Assembly (NCBI GenBank): GCA_963733265.1
Contig: CAVTCF010000002.1
Location: 62,001-126,000, forward strand
From: PALSA-1006 sp963733265
GTDB taxonomy: Bacteria; Pseudomonadota; Gammaproteobacteria; Burkholderiales; Gallionellaceae
Reading direction: 5' to 3'
DNA: 64,000 nucleotides
Shown: in pieces, positions 27,270 to 37,233 of the stretch
Position numbering within the stretch: the stretch's first letter is position 1
Layout of the letters: each line of letters begins with the position of its first letter
Notes under the pieces: model-generated
Databases searched by the model: none
What the model was told of the DNA's origin: nothing
What the model saw: the letters and a program-made list of their open reading frames with translations, nothing else
Position numbers and translations under genes: made by a program

Positions 27270-28868
27270 ATGAATAAATATAATAAACAAATCTCATATT
27301 TTTCAGCTAATTGGACGTTGAAGAGGCGTTTTGCACTTGCAATTGGAACCGTCGTTGTTGTCATGCTCATATCAATGTACGGCGTCCGCCTTCTGGGAAA
27401 AGCAGCGACGTTTCATTTCCTTGAGCGAAATCACATGGAGTTGGCACTGCGCATGGACGCGGCACTTGCCAGTGTGGAACATGAAGCGAACAACGCAAGT
27501 ACAACCCGCATTGAAACCATTACTGAACAGTTAAACGAGGCGCGCAAACTGGCCATTCAGGCCGACAATGAAATATTCTGGTTTGAACAGCAACTTTTTC
27601 GGGCCTTGGGTTTCGGTCCACTGATTGATTTGCCTGAAAAAGACATTGTGGATGTGGATCGCATGCTCTCCACTATAGGCGCATTCCCGTTGCACACGGG
27701 GCCTTTGCCAAAAGAGTTGTCTATCAAGTTGCGTCCTGATATGGACGCCGTGATGTCGAATTCAAAACTTTTTGCACCCCTGACCGCAAATGCGGCATCG
27801 TTCATCAAAGTCGTTGTTTCAGAGCTTTCCTTGATCTGTTCCGTAGTCCTAATCATCACTGTTATCAGCTTGAGGCAACGCACCTTGCAGCCTCTCGCAA
27901 TGGCGATTTCTGCGTCAGAGCGAGTGGCAGGTGGAGACTTGAGGGAAACAATCACAGTTTCAGGAAAAGATGAAGTTTCTCAACTGCTGGGATCTTTGGC
28001 AACCATGCAAGGAAAGTTGAGAGATGTAGCGGGTCGGATTAATAACACGGCAGAAAATCTAGTAAGTGCAGCAAATCTACTTTCAGCGAATGCCCAGCAG
28101 GTATCAAGCAGCACGGACGAACAGAGCAATGCGGCATCTTCCATGTCTGCTGCTGTTGAACAGATGGCTGTAAGCATCAGCCATGTAAGTAACAATGCGG
28201 CAAACGCCGAGCGTGTAACCAATGATTCCCATGAGTATTCAACTAAAGGGGCTGAAATTATCAGCAAAGCAGTGACTGAAATTGGAAATATTGCAACTGC
28301 AGTCACAAACTCATCCTCCATGATTGCCGATTTGGAGCGCCGTTCTGTAGAAATACAAGGAATCGCAAGAGTGATCAATGAAATCGCAGATCAGACAAAT
28401 CTATTGGCACTTAATGCGGCAATTGAAGCTGCAAGAGCGGGTGAGCAAGGGAGAGGTTTTGCTGTGGTCGCAGATGAAGTTCGTAAATTGGCAGAGCGCA
28501 CAGCTAGCTCTACACGAGAAATATCGGCTATGTTGGCAAGCATACAAGAGTGCACACGTGCAGCAGTTTCCAGTATGGCTCAAGGTGTCTCAATGGTAAG
28601 CACCGGATCGGATTTGGCAAATCAGGCTGGGGAGTCAATAGTACAGATAAGAGAAAATGCTATTCGCGTTGTCACCGAAGTTAACGATATTAGTGTCGCA
28701 ATTCGTGAGCAGCGGGCGGCTAGTGAAGATATTGCCAGAAGTGTAGAACATATCGCCCAGATGGCAGAAGGAAATAGTGCCGCCTCTCATGAAACAGCAT
28801 CTGCTGCCCGTGGCTTAAATGATTTGGCGATCGTCTTAAAGAGTGACGCAAGTTGGTTTCGGGTTTAG
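27270..28868 (+). CDS. Methyl-accepting chemotaxis protein
   Basis: 532 residues: first membrane helix about 20-40, a periplasmic sensing region of about 130 residues, second helix about 172-197, HAMP, then the signalling domain. The hairpin tip is highly conserved (IADQTNLLALNAAIEAARAG, then FAVVADEVRKLAERT). It should couple an unknown ligand to CheW/CheA. AAAGGA precedes the ATG by six bases. No clear sigma-28 promoter was found upstream, unlike two other receptors in the window. Confidence 0.92.
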   Translation: MNKYNKQISYFSANWTLKRRFALAIGTVVVVMLISMYGVRLLGKAATFHFLERNHMELALRMDAALASVEHEANNASTTRIETITEQLNEARKLAIQADNEIFWFEQQLFRALGFGPLIDLPEKDIVDVDRMLSTIGAFPLHTGPLPKELSIKLRPDMDAVMSNSKLFAPLTANAASFIKVVVSELSLICSVVLIITVISLRQRTLQPLAMAISASERVAGGDLRETITVSGKDEVSQLLGSLATMQGKLRDVAGRINNTAENLVSAANLLSANAQQVSSSTDEQSNAASSMSAAVEQMAVSISHVSNNAANAERVTNDSHEYSTKGAEIISKAVTEIGNIATAVTNSSSMIADLERRSVEIQGIARVINEIADQTNLLALNAAIEAARAGEQGRGFAVVADEVRKLAERTASSTREISAMLASIQECTRAAVSSMAQGVSMVSTGSDLANQAGESIVQIRENAIRVVTEVNDISVAIREQRAASEDIARSVEHIAQMAEGNSAASHETASAARGLNDLAIVLKSDASWFRV

Positions 28869-28983
28869 GAGTGGCTAAGAAACCGGAAGCATATTGAACA
28901 TAAGTTCGAATTTCTTGTGGGGTGGTGCAATTTATAGACTCTGTAATCACGGGATCCGATAGTAAATTATAAGGTAGCGATAT

Positions 28984-29439
28984 ATGGGAATATATGCTCA
29001 GACATTAAAAAATATTGCCTCAGAGGATTTCGTGCGACTTAAAGATGAACACCTACGATTACGCAATTCCATCGATATCATTCGCAGTACCTGTATCAAT
29101 TTGGAAAATCAGCTCTGTTGCCAAAATTGTAACCGTGAGCAAATCGCCACATGCAAAGGTCGACTAACATCTTTCAGCTATAACCTCATTAGTATTTCCG
29201 AAAGTCATTTTGATTTCGAAGAATCCATTATGTTACCCAGGGCCGGTATCTCAAACAAAAAGGAAGCGTTTCATAATCATCAGCAATCACATCAAAATAT
29301 CCTGAAGGAGATGAGAGAGACGCTTAAAGAGTGTGCTTTACTCGATTCTCACGGTCGTACAGATGAATGTTACAGGCTACTCTACAAAAGAGCATCAAAA
29401 CTATATGAAGAGCATGGCCGATTATTTGACTTATCGTGA
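28984..29439 (+). CDS. Hemerythrin-like protein with Cys-rich insert
   Basis: A 151-residue, mainly helical protein with histidine/acid motifs in hemerythrin spacing: ESHFDFEESIMLP and HNHQQSHQNIL, plus an N-terminal DEHLRLRN and a C-terminal EEHGRL. Between the first two helices is an unusual NQLCCQNCNREQIATC segment with four cysteines. This is atypical for bacteriohemerythrins and could be a redox or metal site (inference). Likely a di-iron oxygen or nitric-oxide sensor working with the adjacent chemoreceptor. Confidence 0.65.
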   Translation: MGIYAQTLKNIASEDFVRLKDEHLRLRNSIDIIRSTCINLENQLCCQNCNREQIATCKGRLTSFSYNLISISESHFDFEESIMLPRAGISNKKEAFHNHQQSHQNILKEMRETLKECALLDSHGRTDECYRLLYKRASKLYEEHGRLFDLS

Positions 29440-29614
29440 AAATTTAATCGAGAAAATATCGCTAATATTTTATTGGTTGAAGGTGAGCAAAACGTGCCAA
29501 ATGCGCTAAGATGCTAGCTGAAGGGACGCTACGAGTTGATGTTCGGCTTACTGGCGGTAGTATGAAGTTACACTAGGCTGATTGAGACAAGCTGTTTTCT
29601 GTATAATACCAATT

Positions 29615-30046
29615 ATGGAAATATCAGATGCTTGGGATAATGCCCCGAGTTCGCAAAGAAAATACACTCGATACCTTGCACGCTGGAAAGTGATGCTCGT
29701 GTTTGATAACGCGGATAATAAACCAAACTTCAAAACCCTGGTTCACGACCTGTCCTTGACTGGGTTATCAGTACAGTACCATTCAGAAGTTAAGGCGCAT
29801 ACCATCCTGACTTTGCTATTGTCACTCCCGCCACTAGCATTAGCAGGTATTCCTAGAAAGCTCATCAAGCTGAAGGCGGAGGTAACATCATCAATACCAT
29901 TCCGGGGTGGTTTCCGCCTCGGAATGAGTTTCATCCAAGATGCCGAACTGGACACATTGCGGCAACGTCTTGAAATGTATATTGTTTCAGAAGATAACCT
30001 CTATTCTGACCCGGAGGCTGATGAGTTTCCGAAATTGAATCTATGA
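29615..30046 (+). CDS. PilZ-domain protein
   Basis: About 143 residues with a single PilZ fold: RKYTRYLARWKVML resembles the RxxxR c-di-GMP-binding region, and DLSLTGLSV matches the D/NxSxxG motif. FRLGMSFI closes the barrel. It probably binds c-di-GMP. ATG 29615 has no ribosome-binding site. A TATAAT box at 29602-29607 would place transcription start on or next to the ATG, so a leaderless message is possible. TTG 29582 is an alternative start. Confidence 0.75.
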   Translation: MEISDAWDNAPSSQRKYTRYLARWKVMLVFDNADNKPNFKTLVHDLSLTGLSVQYHSEVKAHTILTLLLSLPPLALAGIPRKLIKLKAEVTSSIPFRGGFRLGMSFIQDAELDTLRQRLEMYIVSEDNLYSDPEADEFPKLNL

Positions 30047-30280
30047 GTGTACTAATAACTATCCTTGAGTAGAACGGTAACCAATATTCTTTAGCGAATT
30101 AATTGTATCGACCCGTCCGCAGTAAAAATAAAGCACTGTATTACCCTATTGTCGAAGAGCTGCAAACGGGCAAATCGGCTTCTGCATTAGCCTCTTTCCT
30201 GTTAAAATCGTGCCTTTGTTAATCCAAAGGTGTTGGCTAGCGACGGTTGCTACGCTTGCACCAGCCACATTCAGCATTCA

Positions 30281-31555
30281 ATGAGTAATACAACTTTACA
30301 AGCCGTGCGCGGCATGAACGATATTTTGCCGGATGAGGCGCAGTTGTGGCTGTGGTTTGAGGACACAGTACGCGATTGGCTTGAGGCTTACGGCTACCGC
30401 AACATCCGCATGCCTTTAGTGGAGCCGACGGCGCTGTTTAAACGCGCCATCGGAGAAGTTACCGATATCGTCGAAAAAGAAATGTACAGTTTCGCGGATA
30501 GTCTTAATGGCGATGAGCTAACGCTGCGCCCGGAAGGAACAGCTTCGTGCGTGCGCGCGGTATTGCAGCACAATTTGCTGTATAACGCGCCGCAGCGGCT
30601 TTACTACACCGGACAAATGTTTCGCCACGAGCGCCCGCAAAAGGGGCGCTATCGTCAGTTTCACCAGATCGGTGTTGAATCATTGGGTTTCGCTGGACCG
30701 GATATTGATGCCGAACAGATTGTGATGTGCGCGAGGCTGTGGAAAAAATTGGGTATTCGCGATGTGGCCTTGCAGATTAATTCGCTGGGTGATGTGGCTT
30801 CGCGCCAACGCCATCGCGACAAGCTGATCGCGTATTTTGAGCTGCACAAAGAGGTACTGGATGCCGATGCACAGCGGCGCTTGTATAGCAACCCTCTGCG
30901 CATACTCGATACCAAAAATCCGGCGATGCAGGCAGTGGTGAGTGCAGCACCGCAACTGATGCATGAGTTGGACGAGGAAGCAATCAAACATTTTGAAGGC
31001 GTGCAGGCGATTTTGAAACTGCATGGTATTGCGTATGAAATCAATCCCCGTTTGGTGCGGGGATTGGATTATTATAACCGTACCGTGTTTGAGTGGGTCA
31101 CTACGCGTCTTGGTGCTCAGGGCACGATCTGCGCCGGAGGCCGCTACGACGGCCTGATCGAACAAATTGGAGGCAAACCTGCCCCTGCCTGTGGTTTTGC
31201 GATGGGTGTGGAGCGCCTGCTGGCCTTGTTGCAGGAAGATGGTATGCAGAATCCTTCCGCGCCGTTGGATGTGTACGTGGTGCATCAGGGGGAACAGGCA
31301 CAAAATATGGCTTGGCGCGTTGCTGAAGATTTGCGTGATGGCGGATTGCGCGTGCTTTTGCACTGTGGTGGCGGCAGTTTTAAATCGCAAATGAAAAAAG
31401 CCGATGGCAGCGCGGCGATATACGCGGTTGTCATTGGTGATGATGAAGTGGCGGCGAATGCCGTCATGCTTAAACCATTGCGAGGAGGAGAGCAGCAACG
31501 TATCCCTCTGAATGATTTGCAGCAAAAGATTCGTGAACTTAACTTGTCTAAATAG
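30281..31555 (+). CDS. hisS: Histidyl-tRNA synthetase
   Basis: Class II aminoacyl-tRNA synthetase of 424 residues. AVRGMNDILPDEA is the typical N-terminus, FRHERPQKGRYRQFHQ is motif 2, AGGRYDGLIEQIGG the histidine-A region and GFAMGVERLL motif 3. A C-terminal anticodon-binding domain follows. The conserved start is ATG 30281; the upstream in-frame TTG 30230 is not supported. It heads the hisS-yfgM-bamB-der operon, nine bases before yfgM. Confidence 0.97.
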   Translation: MSNTTLQAVRGMNDILPDEAQLWLWFEDTVRDWLEAYGYRNIRMPLVEPTALFKRAIGEVTDIVEKEMYSFADSLNGDELTLRPEGTASCVRAVLQHNLLYNAPQRLYYTGQMFRHERPQKGRYRQFHQIGVESLGFAGPDIDAEQIVMCARLWKKLGIRDVALQINSLGDVASRQRHRDKLIAYFELHKEVLDADAQRRLYSNPLRILDTKNPAMQAVVSAAPQLMHELDEEAIKHFEGVQAILKLHGIAYEINPRLVRGLDYYNRTVFEWVTTRLGAQGTICAGGRYDGLIEQIGGKPAPACGFAMGVERLLALLQEDGMQNPSAPLDVYVVHQGEQAQNMAWRVAEDLRDGGLRVLLHCGGGSFKSQMKKADGSAAIYAVVIGDDEVAANAVMLKPLRGGEQQRIPLNDLQQKIRELNLSK

Positions 31556-31563
31556 GAAAGAAA

Positions 31564-32202
31564 ATGTCAACACTTGATTTGCAGGAACAAGAGCAGGTAG
31601 ATGCGCTAAAAAGTTGGTGGGGTGAAAACGGTAAGTGGGTGATCGGGGCTGTTGTGGTCGCCCTGCTTGGTTTTTCCGGAGTGCAGTTCTGGAAAAATCA
31701 CCAGGCGCAGCAAGCAGGTGAAGCGGCCAAATTATTTTCCGAAGTGATAAGGCAAACACAGAGTAATGATGCCAAGCGTGTAAATGATGCTGTCGCTGCT
31801 TTGGTTGACAAGTTTGGCAGCAGTGCTTACGCGCCGCGCGCGCAATTCGTTGCTGTGCAAGCCAATTTGCAAGTTAAAGATGTAGCGCGAGCCAAGACAC
31901 AATTGCAATGGATTATTGAACATGCAGCCGAAACAAATTTGCAGGATACAGCACGTTTGAAATTAGCCAGTATTTTGCTCGACGAGAAGAAACTTGATGA
32001 GGCGATAACGCTGCTTAATGCAACACATCCGGACGCATTCTCCGGCTTGTATGCCGATCTGAAAGGGGATGTGTTGAGCGCACAAGGCAAGACCGAAGAA
32101 GCCAAAGCCGCTTATACACAGGCACTCGCAAAAATTGAACCCAAAAGCATGTACCGTAATCTAGTGCAGTTAAAACTGGACGGTCTCGGGGATTCTAAAT
32201 GA
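31564..32202 (+). CDS. yfgM: YfgM-like ancillary SecYEG translocon subunit
   Basis: A 212-residue protein with a short cytoplasmic N-terminus (EQEQVDALKSWW), one membrane helix (about 25-43) and a periplasmic TPR-like domain (KLFSEVIRQTQ, ARLKLASILLDEKKLDEAI). YfgM associates with SecYEG and the periplasmic chaperone PpiD. Position between hisS and bamB is conserved in beta- and gammaproteobacteria. Its stop overlaps the bamB start as ATGA. Confidence 0.93.
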   Translation: MSTLDLQEQEQVDALKSWWGENGKWVIGAVVVALLGFSGVQFWKNHQAQQAGEAAKLFSEVIRQTQSNDAKRVNDAVAALVDKFGSSAYAPRAQFVAVQANLQVKDVARAKTQLQWIIEHAAETNLQDTARLKLASILLDEKKLDEAITLLNATHPDAFSGLYADLKGDVLSAQGKTEEAKAAYTQALAKIEPKSMYRNLVQLKLDGLGDSK

Positions 32203-33389
32203 AGTTTAGACGTTACATTGTCGCGCTGTTCATGCTCGTCATTGTGACGGGATGTGCATCCGACAAGACTGGACTAAAACCGGCGCTGTTGGTAAATTTT
32301 AACCCGACGGCCAAGTTTGATATTCGCTGGCAGCACACTGTCGGTTTTTTAAGACCCAGGTGTCTTTATCATGATCAAAGCATATGTGTGCACCAGAAAG
32401 TAAGGACGGTAAATATCAACATCCTGCAACCGGCCGTTACAGCAGAATCGGTTATAGCCGCGAATGTGATAGGCGAAATTCAGTGTTTTGATTTGGGCAC
32501 GGGAAAGTCTCGCTGGGATATCAATAACGGTTTTACGATTTCAGGTGGAGTTGGCGCGGGTAGTGGAGTGGTTGTAGTGGGCGGAGATAAAGGCGAAGTT
32601 GCTGTCTATGAAGAAGCTACCGGCAAACTCCGTTGGCAAAGCAAAGTCTCCAGTGAGGTGCTCAGTTCCCCCAGGATTTCAGATGGGGTTGTGGTCGTAC
32701 GTACCGAAGATGGGCGCATCGTCGGATTGGATTTGAAAGATGGCAAGCGGCTATGGTTATACGAACGGGCAACACCTGCATTGGTTGCACGGGGTAACGC
32801 GGAGGTGACAATTCGGAACGGAATTGTATATGCCGGTTTCGCAGCGGGGAAACTTTCCGCGATCGGCTTGCATAACGGAGTCATCGTTTGGGAGTCATCA
32901 GTATCACAACCCCATGGCAATACTGAATTGGAGCGTATTAGCGATATCATCAGTCCACCGGTTGTGGCTGATAGCCAAGTGTGTGCCGTCGCATTTCAGG
33001 GGCGTCTGGGCTGTTTTGATCCGGATCAGGGGGGGGCGTTGTGGAGTCGCGATGTTTCCAGTGATAAAGGTCTGAGTATCTCGCGGAAATATCTGTTCTT
33101 AAGCGACACTTCGGACACTATTCTGGGACTGGATAAGCTGAGCGGAAGTACCTACTGGAAAAATGATCAACTTGCCGTACGCAAAATTACCGCGCCTCTC
33201 GCATTGGAAAATTATTTGCTGGTGGCCGACTTTGAAGGATATGTACATGCCTTGAATCGTGATGACGGCAGTTTTGTCGCGCGCATAAGCACGGATGGCA
33301 GTGCAATCCGTTCCAGACCCGTGGTAGCGGGGGACGGCTTTGTAGTACAAACCAGCAATGGCAGTTTGTACTCAATCGTCATTCACTAA
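32199..33389 (+). CDS. bamB: Outer-membrane assembly lipoprotein BamB
   Basis: Lipoprotein signal (LVIVTGC, modified Cys at about 19) followed by a PQQ-like eight-bladed beta-propeller with repeating G-x-L-x-W motifs, for example TGKLRWQSKV, DGKRLWLYER and GGALWSRDV. BamB is the BAM-complex subunit that aids folding of outer-membrane barrels. The 396-residue length fits. der follows after 12 bp. Confidence 0.95.
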   Translation: MKFRRYIVALFMLVIVTGCASDKTGLKPALLVNFNPTAKFDIRWQHTVGFLRPRCLYHDQSICVHQKVRTVNINILQPAVTAESVIAANVIGEIQCFDLGTGKSRWDINNGFTISGGVGAGSGVVVVGGDKGEVAVYEEATGKLRWQSKVSSEVLSSPRISDGVVVVRTEDGRIVGLDLKDGKRLWLYERATPALVARGNAEVTIRNGIVYAGFAAGKLSAIGLHNGVIVWESSVSQPHGNTELERISDIISPPVVADSQVCAVAFQGRLGCFDPDQGGALWSRDVSSDKGLSISRKYLFLSDTSDTILGLDKLSGSTYWKNDQLAVRKITAPLALENYLLVADFEGYVHALNRDDGSFVARISTDGSAIRSRPVVAGDGFVVQTSNGSLYSIVIH

Positions 33390-33401
33390 TACGGACATAT
33401 C

Positions 33402-34802
33402 ATGTTACCCACACTGGTTTTGGTAGGTCGCCCCAATGTGGGAAAGTCCACTCTTTTCAATCGTCTCACGCGCACGCGTGATGCACTTGTTGCCGATATA
33501 CCCGGCCTGACCCGGGATCGTCATTATGGTCGCGGTCGCGTGGGTGAGAGGCCGTTTTTGGTAGTTGATACCGGCGGTCTGGAGCCGGTCGCCAAAGACG
33601 GCATCATGCACGAAATGGCAAAGCAGACACGCCAGGCGATTGATGAAGCCGATCTGGTGTTATTTCTTGTGGATGGTCGCGATGGCCTTACCCCGCAAGA
33701 CAGAATCATCGCCACGCAACTGCGTAAAACCGGACGTCCTTTGCTGCTGCTGGTCAACAAGGCTGAGGGAATGCAGCGCGCGCGTATCACCGCCGATTTT
33801 TTTGAACTGGGATTGGGTGAGCCTCTGCCAATTTCATCCGCACATGGTGACAATGTCAGCGAGATGATCGAGCTGGCTCTGGATGAATTACCCGCCCGGG
33901 AAGCCGAGCCGGAAGAGAAGGCCGATCATCCCAAGCTGGCTATTGTCGGGCGCCCTAACGTGGGCAAATCGACACTGGTAAATGCCATTCTGGGGGAAGA
34001 GCGCGTTATTGCGTTTGATCAACCCGGAACGACCCGTGACAGTATCTATATCGATTTTGAACGTGGCGGTAAATCCTACACAATTATTGACACGGCCGGA
34101 GTGCGTCGTCGCGGCAAGATCGATGAAGCGATTGAAAAATTCTCGGTGGTAAAAACGCTACAGGCCATTGAAGATGCCAATGTCGTCGTGTTGGTGGTAG
34201 ATGCCAGTGACTCGATCACGGAACAAGATGCTCATTTGGCCGACTTCGTATTGCAAGCCGGGCGAGCACTCGTTTTGGCTGTCAATAAATGGGATGGATT
34301 GGATGAATACAAACGCGATACTGCAAAACGCGATATTGACCGCAAACTCCATTTCCTGGATTTCGCCAAACATCATTTTATTTCAGCCTTGAGCGGAAGC
34401 GGCGTGGATGCGGTGCTCAAATCGGTGAACGAAGCCTATGCGGCCGCAATGGCGAAACTTGCCACGCCGCAACTAACACGCGTGCTGCTTGCTGCGGTGG
34501 AAAAGCAACAACCGCCACGCGGCAGCATCTTCCGGCCCAAGATGCGTTATGCCCATCAGGGAGGTAGCAATCCGCCGCTCATTATTGTGCATGGCAGTGC
34601 CTTGGATAAAGTGCCGGAAAGTTATAGACGCTATCTGGAAAAATGCTTCTGCGATGCCTTTAAGCTGAAGGGGACTCCGCTGAGAATCGAATTTAAAGCG
34701 GGTAAAAATCCGTTTGCAGAAAAGAAACCACGGGCGCTCACTGAAAGTGAGCAGCGTGCAGCCCATCGCGCGCGTATTCGCGGGCGCAGGCTTTATGGTT
34801 AG
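33402..34802 (+). CDS. der: Ribosome-biogenesis GTPase Der (EngA)
   Basis: Two tandem GTPase domains are visible. The first has GRPNVGKSTLFNRL (about 8-21) with DTGGLE and NKAEG. The second has GRPNVGKSTLVNAI (about 184-197) with DTAGVRRRGK and NKWDG. A C-terminal KH-like domain follows (PPLIIVHGSALDKVPESYRR). It acts in 50S subunit assembly. It is the last gene of the hisS operon. Confidence 0.97.
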   Translation: MLPTLVLVGRPNVGKSTLFNRLTRTRDALVADIPGLTRDRHYGRGRVGERPFLVVDTGGLEPVAKDGIMHEMAKQTRQAIDEADLVLFLVDGRDGLTPQDRIIATQLRKTGRPLLLLVNKAEGMQRARITADFFELGLGEPLPISSAHGDNVSEMIELALDELPAREAEPEEKADHPKLAIVGRPNVGKSTLVNAILGEERVIAFDQPGTTRDSIYIDFERGGKSYTIIDTAGVRRRGKIDEAIEKFSVVKTLQAIEDANVVVLVVDASDSITEQDAHLADFVLQAGRALVLAVNKWDGLDEYKRDTAKRDIDRKLHFLDFAKHHFISALSGSGVDAVLKSVNEAYAAAMAKLATPQLTRVLLAAVEKQQPPRGSIFRPKMRYAHQGGSNPPLIIVHGSALDKVPESYRRYLEKCFCDAFKLKGTPLRIEFKAGKNPFAEKKPRALTESEQRAAHRARIRGRRLYG

Positions 34803-34963
34803 TGTGAAAAGTTCCTCTGATAAACTATTACGGAATAATTTTGCAAAAATTTAAATATATATCTGAATACTTATTTATAATTCACTAACAAATTTCTAAT
34901 CACAACGCACGCGAACTTAAGCAGCGATCAATTAATCAGACTTTAAAATGGAGAACTTTAAAC

Positions 34964-35446
34964 ATGAGCATTGAAATCGATATTGACGCAATGTGTAAAT
35001 CTACAATAGGAAAAGAACTGACCCCCGCCGAGGGACGCATATTAGGTTCTATTATGGGAGTCAAGCGGCTTAAAGATAAAGAAATGCTTTGTAAGGAAGG
35101 CGATGCAGCGGGTACCCTGTTTATCCTGATCGAAGGAAAACTCGATTTGTTCAGTGATAAGGAAGGAAAAGAGTCAGTGATTTACACAATGCACAAAGGC
35201 GAATGTGCCGGAACTCGTGCGTTTATTGACCGCACTAGTCGCAAGGCAACACTGGTTGCAAATGGTGATGCCACCGTCTATACCTTGGAACCGGATGCTT
35301 TTGAAACGCTTATTGAGGGCAATCCACGTCTCATCTATAAAGTAATGAGCGCATTGTTCCGAAATACTCACACAAACCTGATCCGTATGAATAACGAAGC
35401 CAGGCAGTTGTCGAATTACATTAACAAGACGCAAGGAAGGTACTGA
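34964..35446 (+). CDS. Stand-alone cyclic-nucleotide-binding-fold protein
   Basis: A 160-residue protein consisting of one cNMP/Crp-like beta-roll (about 30-140: CKEGDAAGTLFILIEGKLDLF, then GECAGTRAFIDRTSRKATL). It lacks the DNA-binding helix-turn-helix of Crp and any membrane segment. The phosphate cassette deviates from the usual GE-R-AT pattern, so nucleotide binding is uncertain. It lies between der and a chemoreceptor on the opposite strand. Function unknown. Confidence 0.75.
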   Translation: MSIEIDIDAMCKSTIGKELTPAEGRILGSIMGVKRLKDKEMLCKEGDAAGTLFILIEGKLDLFSDKEGKESVIYTMHKGECAGTRAFIDRTSRKATLVANGDATVYTLEPDAFETLIEGNPRLIYKVMSALFRNTHTNLIRMNNEARQLSNYINKTQGRY

Positions 35447-35506
35447 AATAAAATTTGGCACGCTGGCTTAGTTCATCGCGCTTTGTAGGCTTCCCAAGCG
35501 GGCCAT

Positions 35507-37138
35507 TTATAAACGGAATGATCCGATTGAGTTGGTAAGCTCACCGGCAAGTACTTCCAATTTTTGGGCCGCATCAGCCGCTCTGCCGGTAGTCGTGTTG
35601 TTTTCTTCGACCATTATTGCAATCTTCTCGATGTTTCGTGCAACGTCATTGCTTGCACCAGTTTGTTCCTTGATTGAGTTTGAGATTTCGTTGACAACTT
35701 CCGTGACATGCTTTGCTTCTGATTCAATTTCGACTATGGATGTTCCAGCTTGTTGAGTGAGTATCAAGCCAAGTTTTACCTGCTCAACACTGGCAACCAT
35801 GGTTTGCACTGCATTTGTTGTGTCTTCCTGAATTTTCTTGATGGTGACGGAAATTTCCTGCGTTGACATTGTCGTGCGTTCGGCCAGTTTGCGGACTTCA
35901 TCGGCTACAACCGCGAACCCGCGTCCTTGTTCGCCTGCACGTGCAGCTTCAATCGCCGCATTAAGAGCCAGCAGATTAGTTTGTTCGGCAATTTCTTTGA
36001 TGATGTTAACAACGGCTGAAATCTCGTTTGATCGATGTTCGAGATTGCTGATCGTCACTGACGAAGCCTCGACTGACGCGGCAATCTTTTCCATTTCTGA
36101 AGCTGCATTGTGAATGATGGCGCCCCCTTTTTGTGACAAATTTTCCGAGTGGATGGCAAATGAATGCGCATTGCCGATGTTGCCGGCGATATGACTGATG
36201 CTGAGCGTCATCTGTTCAATATCTGCCGCAGCATTAACAGTTGCGGTGTTCTGTTGAATTGACGAATCGGCAACACTTTGGGAAGCCTGAGCCAACTCGC
36301 GCGCAGAGACGCCGACCTGGAAAGAAATATTTTGAATGCTGGAAACCATTTTTCCCAATTGGTCACGCATTTTTTTCATGGCGGCCAAGAGGCTAGAGTT
36401 GTCACCCGGTGCGGTGTGAATTTCTACGCTGAGATTTCCAGCGGCAATTTGATGAACGATGTTGCTGGCATAGAACACTTCGCCCCCGAGAGAGTTGATT
36501 ATGGCTTTTGTTACAACAATTGCAGTAATGGCAGAAACCAATAATACCAACAATGACAATCCGATATTTATTGATTTGAGACTTGAGGCAAGTGAGAAGG
36601 TTTCATCACCCAGAATATTCATTTTGGATGATTGGAAATCCATAAGTTTTCCAATGGCCGACACATACGCCTCGAGTTTGGATTGCAGTGTACCGGTAAG
36701 AAAATGATCCGCATCCGATTTGTTTCCGGCTTTGACCAGAGCCAGATATTGCTTTCGACTCTCGGTGTAATCGATACGCGCTTTCTTGAGGGCATCAAGG
36801 TTCTGCCTTCCTCCTTCTGAACTTATTGATTTATCCAGAAAATCGAGTTTATCGGAGATTATTTTGCTGTTGGACACCATCTCATCGGTGATGCGCTTGC
36901 TCTCGGTTGCATCTACAACCAACAAAAGGAGCAATGAGTTTGACCAGTTGCGCAGAACATATGTTCTTATGTCTGAAGCAGCGGAAACTTTGGGATAGGC
37001 ATCTTCGGTGACTGCGGAAACATGTTCGCTTACACTGTTACTTCTTTGAAATGTGATCACCGTCATAACAGAGATCAATCCAATGATAATACTGAAACCG
37101 GATAACAGCAGGGTGCGGATTGTTGTTTTTGGAAACAT
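35507..37138 (-). CDS. Methyl-accepting chemotaxis protein (four-helix-bundle sensor)
   Basis: 543 residues: membrane helix about 8-29, a periplasmic region resembling a Tar-type four-helix bundle (RQYLALVKAGNKSDADHFL), second helix about 190-213, HAMP, then the signalling hairpin with IAEQTNLLALNAAIEAARAG and FAVVADEVRKLAERT. It ends in SIGSFRL with no CheR-binding pentapeptide. A sigma-28-type promoter lies about 100 bp upstream, so it should be expressed with the flagellar class 3 genes. Confidence 0.93.
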   Translation of the reverse strand: MFPKTTIRTLLLSGFSIIIGLISVMTVITFQRSNSVSEHVSAVTEDAYPKVSAASDIRTYVLRNWSNSLLLLLVVDATESKRITDEMVSNSKIISDKLDFLDKSISSEGGRQNLDALKKARIDYTESRKQYLALVKAGNKSDADHFLTGTLQSKLEAYVSAIGKLMDFQSSKMNILGDETFSLASSLKSINIGLSLLVLLVSAITAIVVTKAIINSLGGEVFYASNIVHQIAAGNLSVEIHTAPGDNSSLLAAMKKMRDQLGKMVSSIQNISFQVGVSARELAQASQSVADSSIQQNTATVNAAADIEQMTLSISHIAGNIGNAHSFAIHSENLSQKGGAIIHNAASEMEKIAASVEASSVTISNLEHRSNEISAVVNIIKEIAEQTNLLALNAAIEAARAGEQGRGFAVVADEVRKLAERTTMSTQEISVTIKKIQEDTTNAVQTMVASVEQVKLGLILTQQAGTSIVEIESEAKHVTEVVNEISNSIKEQTGASNDVARNIEKIAIMVEENNTTTGRAADAAQKLEVLAGELTNSIGSFRL

Positions 37139-37233
37139 ACTGCTTCTCCTAACGGCTCATGTACAGGGTTCTCATGCTGATTAAAGGACAGATCAAATCG
37201 TTAGCAAATTATAATTTTACATCTTACAAATTG

